DNA from: Nageia nagi
Taxonomy: Eukaryota; Pinophyta
Assembly (NCBI GenBank): GCA_050084985.1
Contig: JBITNC010000001.1
Span: 105,400,001-105,464,000, forward strand
Direction of reading: 5' to 3'
Length of the DNA stretch: 64,000 nucleotides
This document shows, piece after piece, positions 46,508-58,273 of this stretch; within the stretch, counting starts at the first letter, position 1, and every line of letters begins with the position of its first letter. A program made the translations under genes and the position numbers. The notes under the pieces were generated by a model. It was not told the origin of the DNA, made no database searches, and was given only the letters and a program-made list of their open reading frames with translations.

Positions 46508-48391
46508 GGAATTGTCTTTACTTTTTAGGAGAGTATCTTTTTTTTTCCTCAATTAGAAATACATATTTTAAAAAATATGTACATATACATTTGTATAATA
46601 TTAAAAAAATATTATTATTATATTTTTCAAAAATAGGGGAGAAATGTTACAATAAAAAATATCAATTTTTTTTTAAATAACATTTTGAAAGCAGACATGG
46701 GTGGCCATCGCCTACCACCTCCCCACCTTTGCTTAGCACCAAACCCTCGCTAGGCTGTACCATTGCCTTATTGGAGCTCAAATTCACTCATGTTTCTTGC
46801 CACCCCTCTTGAGTTTCCCCTATAGTGCTCTCTCCCCACATCATACAATGTGTAATAGCCCTCAAGAAAACCCCCCAACCATCTTGCCTCTTGCCTACAG
46901 CTTGACCCCTCCATCGATGCCAACCAACATCAACCCCATCCATCACATCTCTATTGAACCACCTCACAGGCCACCTAATCCATCACCTTTAGCACTTTGG
47001 TGTGCATTATGGTTGTTCCTCCAATTATCTTGACCAACTCCATTGATGAGCCACTCCCTCAATGTGGCACACTGCTTACTTTCGCATGTCTATGGTTTGA
47101 TATGTGGTCTTTGACATCTCATACCATAGATCCTCTATGAGCCATTGAATATGGCCTCCTTACAACCTCATATCCCCATTGAAAACCCACCATCACCTCT
47201 CCTCTTATGACTAACACTTTGGCTACCCTCCTAACCCTTCAACTCCTCTTGCAACTTGGCCACTTGACTCCTTTGCCTCTTTTTTTAGGGTTATAATTTG
47301 TTTTTTGTGCCAATTATTTGGGGTTTCTTGCATGGTAATATTTCTAAGTCATTATTTTCCCACTGCCAATGTTAATGGTATGGAGTGGAGTAGAGGTGAG
47401 ATAAACATTAATTTCTTGTAGGAAGGTAATCAAGTTTACCATTTAATTTTTGCTATCATTCCACTTAGTACTTATATTTTTTTGGGATGGAGGATATTTT
47501 AAAAAAAATTAAAAATAACTTCTTAAATGGGGGTAAAATTTTTAATTTAAAGTTTTAAATACTAAAAAGGGAAATTATTCTTATCTCTTCAAATAAAATA
47601 AAGGGAGGAATAACTATGGTGATTTTTTGGAAGTTTAAATTTATGAGGCAATGATTTTTTTCAAAAATGTTAAAAAGGGTAATATATGTCATTTTTTTAA
47701 ACATTTTTCAAAGAGATGTTTTTACCTTAAAATTTTAAAGGTAAAAATAAGGGTAAGTAATTTTTTAGGTGAAATTATTTTCTCTCCTTTCTTAAAGTAC
47801 TAAGGTAAAATTGTAATTTTCTCATAAGAACCCTTGAAGTTGAAAGGGAGCATTTATTTTAAAGGGAAAATATTTTAGTAAAACGGGAGGAATTTTGTTT
47901 ATATGAATGTTTTTTTTAAACTTAAAAAAATATTAGAATTTTTTTCTAAATGCATTTGAATAAATGGATGCATACCTATTACTTAGAATCTATTGGATGC
48001 TTTTTAAATATTCACTTTGTTTGAATTTCTTATGCAAAAATTACGAATTTGTGCAAAATTATGGTGAACTTATAAAAAAATATGGAACTTATGTAAAAAG
48101 GTCCTTTTGGGGTTAGTAACAAAACCCATTGGACTCTTAAGTTTCAATCATTATTGGATGATGTATCATTTTTTTATGCACTTTACTTTATGCACTTTTT
48201 CTTTATCTTTGCAAAATCGTAAATATTGAAAGTGTACCCCCTAAAATGAACATATCCATACATATATTCCATAACATGACTTGTTTGGGGAGCCATGAGA
48301 TGAGGAAAAGGCAAACTAGAGCCTTCAATCCAAATGATGAAAAGTTCATACTTCTTAATAATCCTTAAATCCTTTGTTGGTATGTACATAA
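46508..48391 (+). mobile_element. Leader of element B, middle part with C-rich block
   Basis: AT-rich leader broken by a C-rich block at 46690-47300. An ORF in it (46797-47033) is open but has no family motif. The end (48220-48391) matches A's leader (15720-15920, reversed): aaatgaacacat, acatgacttgtttg and aaatcctttgttgg. Element C is inserted at 48391/48392. Confidence 0.7.
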
Positions 48392-50366
48392 TGTTGAGTA
48401 TGGTGCAGCAGTGTTGTCATTGTTGTCAACACGATGAGATTAGTGTGCATAAGGTTCATATGGTTGCACGTGTCAAAAAAATAACATTGACAAGATCTAC
48501 AAAGTTGTCGGATGCAAAAACAATAAAGGGACCAAAAGTTGTCATGAGGTACCAAAAGTTGTCAAGAGGGCCAAATTACAAATGGAAGGTGACGGACAGT
48601 GAGAGATGGTTTGGATCAGTTTTTGGGTTGATAACAAACTTGTGTGAAGCATTGGAATGATCAAATTTCATGTTGGTTCAGTTTTGGGCACTCTTGTGGA
48701 TTATGGTGCAATCAGAAATTTATGTAAAATTGGCTTCGTACAATTTGAATTGCAAGCAAAGGGTGATGAATTAGAGGGTGAAATTTAAATAATATATATT
48801 AATATATACCAAAAAGGTGTGGTACAAATTTCATATCAATATGATAATCGAGGAAGAAATGGTACAAGCTACAAAATGTCACTCCGTAACTTTTTGACTG
48901 TTTGAGCATAAATTTTGGAAATAGTAGGTTGGTTGTTTTGGGCTCTAAAAGTTTTCAAATTTAGAATTTCAAAGTTTTTACACGTATAAATTGATGATAT
49001 GAACAACTTTGTATTTTAAACCATCTTGATTTGAGGCCTCGAACTATGAGAACCTATAACTTGCACAAATCCAAGCATAACAAAATACCTGTGAAATCTG
49101 TGTCGGAGGCCACTTTGCGAAAAGTGCTGTGTGCAAACTATAAAGATTTAAAGTTTCAAATTTGGATATAATGTATTTGGTTATATGAAAAACATGTGGT
49201 CCAAATTTCATATTAAACTGTGCATTCAGTAAGAAGTTATAGCTCATCGAAAAAGCTGTTAGAGCTTTTTTTCTTAATTTTCCAGTTTTGACTAACAATG
49301 GTTTGAAGTGACAAGCAAAAAGGAATAGTGTGTATGGTTTGAAAAAATGCTCTTTCCTTTTATTTTATATCTCATTTATCACATTTATATTTAAGGCTCA
49401 ATAGTTCTTTTATCATGTGACACTCTTTAAACAAAAAAAAAAAAACCAAGAGAAGATAAAAAGACAGATTCGAGCTTTGAAAGGTATTTTGGCATCTATG
49501 TGAAATTCGTCATACCTTTTTGTGCCATATGGACATGGAACACATGTTCTGAGTGCATTCGAGGTATTATCTTCAATCAGTTCGAATAAATTTAGATTTT
49601 TCTGGGTTTGTGTTTTGGCAGTGTAGTTTGTTATTGAGAGGTGTGTGAAGCATGTATAAGTAACAGATATCTCAAAAATGAATGTTTTCTTGATAATTCT
49701 ATAAATGTTGAAAGTTCTAGATATTTGTGAGAAATTATATCAATTTTGATTCAGAATATGAGGAGTTGGTGAAAAATAATGGCAACCCTTTCAGTGATAT
49801 TAGCAACAGTTTCTTGATCCGATTTTGAGCATTTTTCAGTAGACAGGAATCCAAAGCAAATGTGTATGAATTAAAAGGGGTTTCAGATTATAGATGAATA
49901 GAGAGCTATTGGCATGAGCATAAAGAAAATAGAATATGATTCAGATTGTATTTTTTGAAAAAAGTTTTGAGCTAGACCATTCCGGGTCTTGGGTAACTGG
50001 TTATCAATCTTTCATTCCATCTTATTAAATCTGTCAAGTGGGTGCTTGGCAAGTGGAGTTGGTGCTCCTTGCAGTGGGTGCTGTAAAGCTTAGGGGTTGG
50101 TGCTCCTTTCAGTTGGTACTAATAAATTATGTGTAAAGTTGGTGCTTTACAATGGCTAGATTTGGATTGAAGTTCAAGCAGTCTTTTCTGGGGATGTAGC
50201 CACATTGGTGAACCTTGTTATATCTTGTGTTGTGTGTTTGCTATCTTGGTGTACTTGCTCTATTTGGTTTTATTTCTCTACTGCACTATTTAAAGTTTCC
50301 AGATTTAAAGTTTTAAAATTGAAACACTGATTCACCCCCCCTCTCAGTGTCATGCATAGTTCAACA
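48392..50366 (+). repeat. 5' LTR of element C
   Basis: 1975 bp, tgttgagtatgg ... catagttcaaca. A possible promoter core tatatttaagg is near 49387. The last 330 bp contain repeated ttggtgct motifs. Confidence 0.93.
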
Positions 50367-50382
50367 ATTGGTATCAGAGTAG
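50367..50382 (+). promoter_or_regulatory. Primer-binding site of element C
   Basis: attggtatcagagtag follows the LTR directly. It is the initiator-tRNA-Met site with a changed last base. Confidence 0.88.
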
Positions 50383-50429
50383 GTTCCTATTTCGGCTTAA
50401 TCAGCTAGGGAGATCTTGGGTGTGTCACA

Positions 50430-51696
50430 ATGACTTCAGGTGAAGGGTTTTCTTCAAATAAAGTTCCATTATTTGATGGAACTAATTATTCTTTTTGGAG
50501 ACTCAAAATGTAGACATATCTTAGTGCTTTAGGATATGAGATTTGTGAGGTCACAAAAAATGGTTATACCGCACCTACTACGCCTATTACAGATGCAGCT
50601 GCTAAGAAGGCATATGAAAATAACTCAAAGGTTAAAAATGCTATCATGTGTGGATTGGTAGACATCGAGCTAGTAAAAGTGATGAATTGTGAATCGATAA
50701 AAGAAATATGGGATAAACTGAAAAGCATTCATGAGGGAGATATAAAGATAAAAGAGGCTAAGCTTCAAACTCATCGAGCGCAGTTTGAGAGTTTAAAGAT
50801 GAATGAAAGATGAAAACATAGAAGCATACATGCTAAGGGTCAATGAAGTAACCAATGTGATTAGAGGCCTCGAAGAAAAGATTGAAGATGCAGTTATTGT
50901 GAAAAAGGTATTATGCTCACTTTCACAAGGATTTGATTCAAAAGTTTCTACCATAGAAGAAGCAAAAGATTTAAATACTTTTAATATAGATGAAATGTAT
51001 GGTTCTTTAACTGCTTATGAAATAAGAATAGGAAAAGAAAAATCTATTGATAGGGAAGCCGCTTTCAAAGCAAAGAAGAAAATAAAAGCAATGCCAGAAT
51101 CTGATGAAGAAGAGACATCTGATGAATTAGAAGTGAATTTTGTTCGTAAGTTAAAGAAAGGAACAAAAGGTAAATATAGAGGAAAATTACTATTTAAATG
51201 TTTCAATTATGGAGGTGTAGGGCACTTTGCAGCTAAATGTCCACACAATGAGAAGAACAAAGATGATGAAAGTTCGCACAGAGAGAGAAATGGATGGAAG
51301 ACAAAATCAAATTTTAGAAAAGGTAATTTCAAGAAGAAAAGTTTTATTTCTAAAAATATTAGTTCATCAGAAGTCAGTTCAAATGAAGACTCAGAAGAAG
51401 AGGTTGATGAAGCTCTCTTCATGGCATTTGAAGAAGAAAAACTAGAATTGAAACAAAAATTAGAAGAAGAAATTGATGAAGAAGAAGTTGAAGCAGAAGT
51501 TAATCTGGAAGAAGAATTAATTACAGCTCTAGAAGAATTAGAGATAGAAAGGAAAAAATATCAAAAAACTTCTTGGAAACTTGATGATGTAAATGAAGTT
51601 ATTATAAGCTTAAAAGTACAGGTGGAAGAATACGAAAAACAACTGAGGATCTTAAAGAACAAATCACTACCAAAGTTGAGTACTACAGCAAATTAG
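50430..51696 (+). pseudogene. Gag of element C, with coiled coil and one zinc knuckle
   Basis: Gag starts at 50430: MTSGEGFSSNKVPLFDGTNY then SFWRLKM and a stop (50511-50513) where Gln is usual. A frameshift lies near 50800. The 297-codon ORF 50803-51696 continues the UBN2-like part (ENIEAYMLRVNEVTNVI, VLCSLSQGFDSKVSTIEEA). The knuckle CFNYGGVGHFAAKC (51199-51240) has Tyr for the second Cys. The last 100 residues are Glu/Lys-rich and heptad-like (EEEIDEEEVEAEVNLEEELI), a likely coiled coil. Gag packages the RNA. Confidence 0.88.
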
Positions 51697-51713
51697 AAGT
51701 AGAGATTACAGGA

Positions 51714-52307
51714 TTGAATCTTCAATTGGAAGAGATGAGTCATAAGATTAGTGAGTATCATAAACTTGAGGGAGGATCTTTAAAGCTAAATGAAATCTTA
51801 CAGAACCAAAGAGCACCAAATATTAAATTTGGTTTGGGTTTTGAAGAAGGACAAACCTCCAAGGATGTAAATAAAAAATTAGAAATCAAAGAGGAAAAGA
51901 AACCAGTTAATCAAGAACAACCATTTCATAGAAGACAAAATAATACTATTAGAAATAATAGGTATATGGACAATGATGGATTTACACATGTCGCACATCA
52001 AAGAAGAAGAAGATTTTTGGCACCTACTGCAATGTGGCAAAGTCCACAACCCAGGTTCACTCAATCCTTTTTTGGTTATTATTTTAAGTGCAATGGGTAT
52101 GGACATAGAATCTCTGAATGCAAATATAATATAGGTCCAAGGAATTTCTCAAGTAGAAATATGTTTACACCATTAATGGATTATGTTGTAGAATGTTATA
52201 ATTATCACAACTATGGTCATACTGCAAGAAATTACAGAAGCACATTTTTTCAAAATCAATTTCAGCAAAGATCTTTTCAATCACAAGGCATGAGATATAA
52301 TAGATAA
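51714..52307 (+). pseudogene. Gag extension of element C with two decayed zinc knuckles
   Basis: 197 codons in another frame, so a frameshift separates it from the main gag. A Gln/Lys-rich start is followed by YYFKCNGYGHRISEC and CYNYHNYGHTARNY, two more Cys-rich knuckles, each with cysteines lost. The region between is Arg-rich (HQRRRRF). Three knuckles in one copia gag is more than usual. Bases 52308-52440 link to the protease with several stops. Confidence 0.75.
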
Positions 52308-52463
52308 ATTCCAGAAAGATAGGTACAATAAAACAAACAGGAAGAGATAATACATGAATCTAAAATAGGTATCAAGAAGATATGGAAAGAGAAAGAGTAA
52401 CCAAAAGATGAAAAAGAATCTCTAATAGTACAAATAGCTCTTAAAGTAGAGAATAAACTAGCT

Positions 52464-52860
52464 CCTTAGATACTGGATAGTGGTTGCTCTAGCCACATGA
52501 CTGGGGATAAAAGAAGATTTGAAAAATTAGAATAACATGAAGGGGGATCAGTAAAATTTGGCAACAATGATGGAGCAAAGATTATCGGTAGAGGTACAGT
52601 TAAGATTAATGATGGAAAGATCAAGTCAAAAGAAGTATTATTAATGATCGAGTTGAAACATAGCTTGCTGAGTGTTAGTCAGATTTATGATAGAGGACAT
52701 GATGTAATATTTAAGAAACATGGATGTGAAATCAGAAGAGCAAATAGTGGCAGTTAGTTGCAGTTGGCACAAGGATATCTAGAAATCTATATACATTAAT
52801 AGAGACTTCAAATGGATCATGTCTACTCGGAAAGGAGGATGAAGATTGGCTTTGGCATAA
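52464..52860 (+). pseudogene. Protease and pre-integrase of element C
   Basis: The frame reads ILDSGCSSHMTGDKRRFEKL with the DSG active site at 52476-52484 intact. A stop at 52467-52469 stands where Trp is usual. Then come IGRGTVKIND, LLSVSQIYDRGHDVIF and the pre-integrase WLWHKRLGHISFDNL (from 52846, after a frame change). Confidence 0.82.
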
Positions 52861-53888
52861 GAGACTTGGACACATCAGTTTTGATAATTTAGTTAAAATT
52901 TGTTCAAAGAGAGTAGTTTGAGATATACCAAGTATCAAAAAACCACCAAGTAGTATTTGTTCTTCATACCAAAAGGGTAAGCTCACTAGATTCACTTTCA
53001 AGACAAAGGAATACTATTCCAGCAAACTATTAGAGCTTGTTCATACTGATTTATGTGGTCCTATGAGAACACAAAGTTTAAATGGGGATAGGTACTTCAT
53101 GCTATGTATAGATGATTATTCTAGGATGACATGGATACTATTCTTGAAACACAAGTCAGAAGCACTTGAAAAATTTAAGACCTTCAAGAACCTGGCAGAA
53201 AATCAGATTGGAAGAAGAATCAAATGTTTAAGATCGAATAGAGGAGGTGAATTCATTTCAGATGATTTTAATGAATTCTGTCATGAGTATGGTATCAGGA
53301 GATAGTTTTTAGCAGCAAGAACACCTCAGCAAAATGGTGTAGTAGAAAGAAAAAATAGGTCAATTCAAGAAATAGCACGAATAATGTTGACAGAAAGCCA
53401 CATAGTTGATAGGTTTTGGAAAGAATCAGTACACAACGGTTTATATTCAGAACAAATGTATGTTGAGGCCCCATGAGAATAAGACACCCTATGAATTATT
53501 GTTCGGTAAAAAGGCATCAGCAAAATACTTCAAAGTATTTGGGAGTAAGTGCTACATCAAGAGGATAGAAGAAAATCTTGGTAAGTTTGATGATAGAGTG
53601 GATGAAGGTATATTTCTTGGTTACTCAATAAAAAGCAAGGTTTACAAATGTTACAATAAAAGACTTAAAAAAATTGTTGAGAGTACGGATGTCAAGATTG
53701 ATGAACTAAGAGTACCTCTAAAAGACAATAATAAAAATTTTCTAGAATATATTGAGGCAGATGAGGTAGAGGAACAACCAAAAAATCAACCAAAGAATGG
53801 CTCAGGTAACTCACATAGTGGTTCAGAAATAGAAGAAAATAAAAAACACAAGACAGGTAAATGGCAAAAAGATCATCCAAATGACTAA
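52861..53888 (+). pseudogene. Integrase of element C
   Basis: The frame reads SKLLELVHTDLCGPM with the first catalytic Asp, then FMLCIDDYSRMTWI (ORF 53063-53305). The second catalytic motif is LRSNRGGEF, where LRSDNGGEF is usual, so Asp is Asn (codon 53237-53239). After a stop at 53303-53305 (Gln position), PQQNGVVERKNRS keeps the Glu. The ORF 53406-53888 gives HENKTPYELLFGKKAS, FKVFGSKCYI and GIFLGYSIKSKVYKCYN, the C-terminal copia integrase motifs. It is inactive because of the lost Asp and stops. Confidence 0.88.
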
Positions 53889-53959
53889 ATAATTAGAGAT
53901 CTAGATACTTGGAGTTCAAATAAGAAGAAGAACAATAAGAACATATTCTCTTCTCTCAA

Positions 53960-55460
53960 ACATAGAACCAAAAAATGTTGCAGAGGTAAGTTAAGATGAA
54001 AGTTGGATCAAAGCAATGGATGAGGAACTAGACCAAATTGAAAAGAATCAAACTTGGGAGTTGGTACCAAGGCCCAAAAATAAAAATGTGACTGACACCA
54101 AGTGAGTTTTTCACAACAAGCTTAATGAAGATGGAAAAGTAATAAGAAACAAAGCAAGATTGGTTTGTAAAGGGTATGCTCAAGTTGAAGGTATTGATTT
54201 TGAAAAAACTTTTACTCCTGTTGCTAGATTAGAAGTTATCCATATGTTTCTTGCTTTAGCAGTCTATAAAAACTTCAAAGTTTATCAAATGGATGTAAAA
54301 TCAACATTTTTGAATGGAAATCTTAATGAAGAAGTTTATATTGAGTAGCCAGACATATTTTAGATAAGTGAGAATCCAGATTGTGTGTGCAAATTAAAAA
54401 AGGCACTTTATGGTCTAAAATAAGCACATCGAGCATGGTACTCTAGACTTGATACATATCTACATCAGCAAGGTTTTAAAAAGGGTATGGTGGACAGTAT
54501 TCTCTACATTAAATCTGAAAATAATCACCAGGTTATCATTGTTGTTTATGTAGATGATATTATTTTTGGAGGTAGCAAAGATGAAATGTGTAAAGATTTT
54601 GCTAACCAAATGCAAACAAAGTTTGAAATGTCAATGATAGGTGAACTTTCATATTTTCTTGGTTTGCAAGTTAATCAATTAAAGAATGGCATTTTTATTT
54701 CGCAAATCAAGTATGTTAAAGAGATGTTGAAAAAATTCACTATGAAGGATTGCAAGCCTATGAGCACTCCTATGATGATAGGCTGCAAGCTAAGCAAGGA
54801 TGATAAGTCACCATCAGTAGATCAGACTATGTACAGGTCAATGATTGGGAGCCTATTATATTTGATAGCTACCAGACCCGACATACTTTAGGCAATGTGT
54901 ATGGTTGCACAGTTCCAAGCATGTCCAAAGGAAACACATGTGACTGCAGTAAAATAGATTTTTCGGTACCTTAAAGGTACAATGGACTATGGCCTATGGT
55001 ATCTCAAAGGAAAAGATTTTACACTCATTAATTTCTCAGATGCAGATTGGGCAGGATGTGTAGATGATAGGAAAAGCACTAGTGGCAGTGCATTTTACTT
55101 GGGTAATAATCTTATCAGTTGGCATAGTAAGAAACAAGAATCAGTATCATTATCCACTGTAGAAGTAGAGTACATAGCAGCAACATCATGTTGTACATAG
55201 GTTATGTGGATGAAACAAATGATGAAAGATATAGGGATTCAGATCATTGAGCCTATTTCAATTATGTGTGATAACATAAGTGCAATCAATATTTCTAAGA
55301 ATCCAGTCATGCATTCAAGAACAAAAATATTGCCATTCGATATCATTTTTTGAAGGAAAAGGTTGCAGAAGGAGAGGTAAAGTTAGAATTTGTTCCCACA
55401 TCAGAGCAAGTAGTAGATCTATTTACTAAACCATTACTAAAGAAGTTTTTGAGTACCTAC
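53960..55460 (+). pseudogene. Reverse transcriptase and RNase H of element C
   Basis: Readable parts are [52 protein letters not shown] and the intact core VVYVDDIIFGGS at 54541-54576. FLGLQVNQLKNGIFISQIKY and RSMIGSLLYLIATRPDI (ORF 54487-54891) follow. RNase H reads FSDADWAGCVDDRKSTSG and LSTVEVEYIAATS (54982-55200), with acid residues present. Stops at 54103 (Trp), 54346, 54421, 54889 and 55198 (Gln positions) look like C-to-T or G-to-A changes. The active-site residues are better preserved than in B or I. Confidence 0.9.
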
Positions 55461-55715
55461 AAAAGAAATTAGGAGTGGTGATATTGCCCAAGCATTGACT
55501 AGCTTTTGGGCGCACAATCTCAGGGGGAGTAATTTTGTATTTGTTTATCTTTTTACTCCTGTATAATTATGTTATTTTGTATACTGATTTACATCTAAGT
55601 ATTATGTATATGAATTCAGGGGGAGTCCACGACATCCCTTTGTATTTGTTGTCAAAGGGGGAGAAGAGTAACAAGTTTTTGCATATGTGTTGCCAACAAT
55701 TCCAAAGGAGGAGAT
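55461..55715 (+). promoter_or_regulatory. 3' UTR and polypurine tract of element C
   Basis: The tract next to the 3' LTR is aaaggaggagat (55704-55715). Three more purine runs lie upstream: cagggggagtaa near 55521, cagggggagtcc near 55618 and aaagggggagaagag near 55657. Only the last adjoins the LTR. The others may be older or accessory tracts. Confidence 0.7.
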
Positions 55716-57697
55716 TGTTGAGTATGGTGTAGCAGTATTATCATTGTTGTCAACATGATGAGATCAGTGTGCATAAGGTTCATATAGTTGCACATGTCAA
55801 AGAAATAACATCGACAAAATCTACAAAGTTGTCGGATGCAAAAATGATAAAGGGACCAAAAGTTGTCATGAGGTACCAAAAGTTGTCAAGAGGGCCAAAT
55901 TACAAATGGAAGGTGACGAACAGTAAGAGATGGTTTGGATCAATTTTTGGGTTGATAAAAAACTTTTGTGAAGCATTGGAATGGTCAAATTTCATGTTGG
56001 TTCAGTTTTGGGCACTCTTGTGGATTATGGTTCAGTCAGAAATTTGTGTAAAATTAGCTTCGTACAATTTGAATTGCAAGAAAAAAGTGATGAATAAGAG
56101 GGTGAAATTTAAATAATATATAGTACTATATACCAAAAATGTGTGGTACAAATTTCATATCAAGATGATAATCGAGGAAGAAATGGTACAAGCTGCAAAA
56201 TGCCACTCCGTAACTTTTTGACTGTTTGAGCATAAATTTTGGAAATAGTAGGTTGGTTGTTTGGGCTCTAAAAGTTTTCAAATTTAGAATTTCAAAGTTT
56301 GTACACATATAAATTGATGATATGAACAACTTTGTCTTTTAAACCATCTTGATTTGAGGCCTCAAACTATGAGAACCTATAACTTGCACAAATCCAAGCA
56401 TAACAAAATACCTGTGAAATCTGTGTCGGAGGCCACTTTACGAAAAGTGCTGTGTGCAAACTATAAAGATTTAAAGTTTCAAATTTGGATAGAATGTATT
56501 TGGTTATATGAATAACATGTGGTCCAAATTTCATGTTAAACCGTGCACTTAGTAAGAAGTTATAGCTCATCAAAAAAGTCGTTAGAGCTTTTTTTCTTAA
56601 TTTTCTAATTTTGGCTGACAATGGTTTTAAGTGACAAGCAAAAAGGAATAGTGTGTATGGTTTGAAAAAATACTCTTTCCTTTTATTTTATATCTCATTT
56701 ATCACACTTCTATTTAAGGCTCAAGAGTTCTTTTATCATGTGACACTCTTTAAACAAAAAAAAAAACCAAGAGAGGAGAAGATAAAAAGACAGATTCGAG
56801 CTTTGAAAGGTATTTCGGCATCTATGTGAAATTTGTCATACCCTTTTGTGCTGTATGGCCATGGAACACATGTTCTGAGTGCATTCAAGGTATTATCTTC
56901 AATTAGTTCGAATAAATTCGGATTTTTCTAGGTTTGTGTTTTGGTAGTGTAGTTTGTTATTGAGAGGTATGTGAAGCATGTATAAGTAACAGATATCTCA
57001 AAAATAAATGTTTTCTTGATAATTATATAAGTGTTGAAAGTTCTAGATGTTTATGAGAAATTATATCAATTTTAATTTAGAATATGAGGATTTTTCTTGG
57101 TGAAAAATAACGGTAGCCCTTTCAGTGATATGAGGAACAGTTTCTTGATCCGATTTTAAGCATTTTTTAGTAGACAGGAATCCAAAGCAAATATGTATGA
57201 ATTAAAAGGGGTTTTAGATTACAGATGAATAGAGAGCTATTGGCATGAGCATAAAGAAAATAGAATATGATTCAGATTATATTTTTTGAGAAAAGTTTTG
57301 AGCTAGACCATTCCGGGTCTTGGGTAACTGGTTATCAATCTTTCATTCTATCTTATTAAATCTGTCAAGTGGGTGCTTGGCAAGTGGAGTTGGTGCTCCT
57401 TACAGTGGGTGCTACAAAGCTTAGGGGTTGGTGCTTTTTTTAGTTGGTGCTGATAAATTATGTATAAAGTTGGTGCTTTACAATGGCTGGATTTGGATTG
57501 AAGTCCAAGCAGTCTTTTCCAGGGATGTAGCCACATTGGTGAACCTTGTTATATCTTATGTTGTGTGTTTGCTATCTTGGTGTGCTTGCTCTATTTGGTT
57601 TTATTTCTCTACTGCACTATTTAAAGTTTCTAGATTTAAAGTTTTAAAATTGAAACACTGATTCACCCCCCCTCTCAGTGTCACGCATAGTTCAACA
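55716..57697 (+). repeat. 3' LTR of element C
   Basis: 1982 bp, same ends as the 5' LTR. Differences from it are mostly transitions (for example cgatgag against tgatgag near the start). Right flank cataa completes the target duplication. Confidence 0.93.
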
Positions 57698-57702
57698 CAT
57701 AA

Positions 57703-58273
57703 CTCCATATAGGTGAATAGACATGTGTGTAGTGATACCATATGTTTGCACATCCATTCAGGGATTATGTTGATAACTTAAGATGATAACTTGAAACCTA
57801 ATCAGGATAATAATTTGGTGAATCCAACATATATCACACCCTTAAAAAATAGTTATTACTCCTCCTTGGGAGAGTATATTACTAATCAAGGGGAACTAGT
57901 TGAGGATTGGTAGGACCTAGGCTCCACCTTGTAAGCATCCAAGGGAAGGAATAATTTAAATAATAAAATAAGCCCCAAATTTATCCCTCTAAAACTATGG
58001 TACTTGGTTATGACAAAAATATTGGATGTATGGAATATATAATGTGATTCTATTGTAAACCTTTGCACATGTAAATTTTATTAAACAAGTTAACCATTTT
58101 CTTTTGACTATCTTTGGTCAAAATTTATCATGTATTAATTCAAAATGTATAGTTGATTAATTGAACAACTCTAAATATGTATTAATGATTAAATTCAACA
58201 TGTATAGTTGATTCACAAATTTAACATGCTTACATTGGTTAACATTTTCACTTTCTTGTGTAGCAAATGGGAG
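57703..58273 (+). mobile_element. Leader of element B, last part
   Basis: It resumes after C's duplication and matches A's leader (15440-15720, reversed): gtgtgtagtgataccatatg, gagagtatattactaatcaa, gttgaggattggtag. It ends 10 bp before the gag start. Confidence 0.8.

Larger units (their letters stand above)
48392..57697 (+). mobile_element. Element C: complete but decayed Ty1/copia element
   Basis: 9.3 kb on the plus strand with long LTRs (48392-50366 and 55716-57697, about 95 percent alike by eye) and a perfect target duplication cataa (48387-48391 and 57698-57702). LTR ends are perfect 6-bp inverted repeats, tgttga and tcaaca. It has all copia parts in order: primer-binding site, gag with zinc knuckles, protease, integrase, reverse transcriptase (YVDD intact), RNase H and purine tract. 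At least ten stops and several frameshifts disable it. It is a different family from A/B and I, with unusually long LTRs and gag. Confidence 0.95.

Noticed and set aside
46797-47033. 78-codon Pro-rich ORF
   Set aside because: Composition effect of the C-rich leader block of B; no domain and no matching ORF in A.
48334-48660. 108-codon ORF (and its copy at 55769-56116)
   Set aside because: It spans the start of both LTRs of C; repeated because the LTR is repeated, with no family motif.
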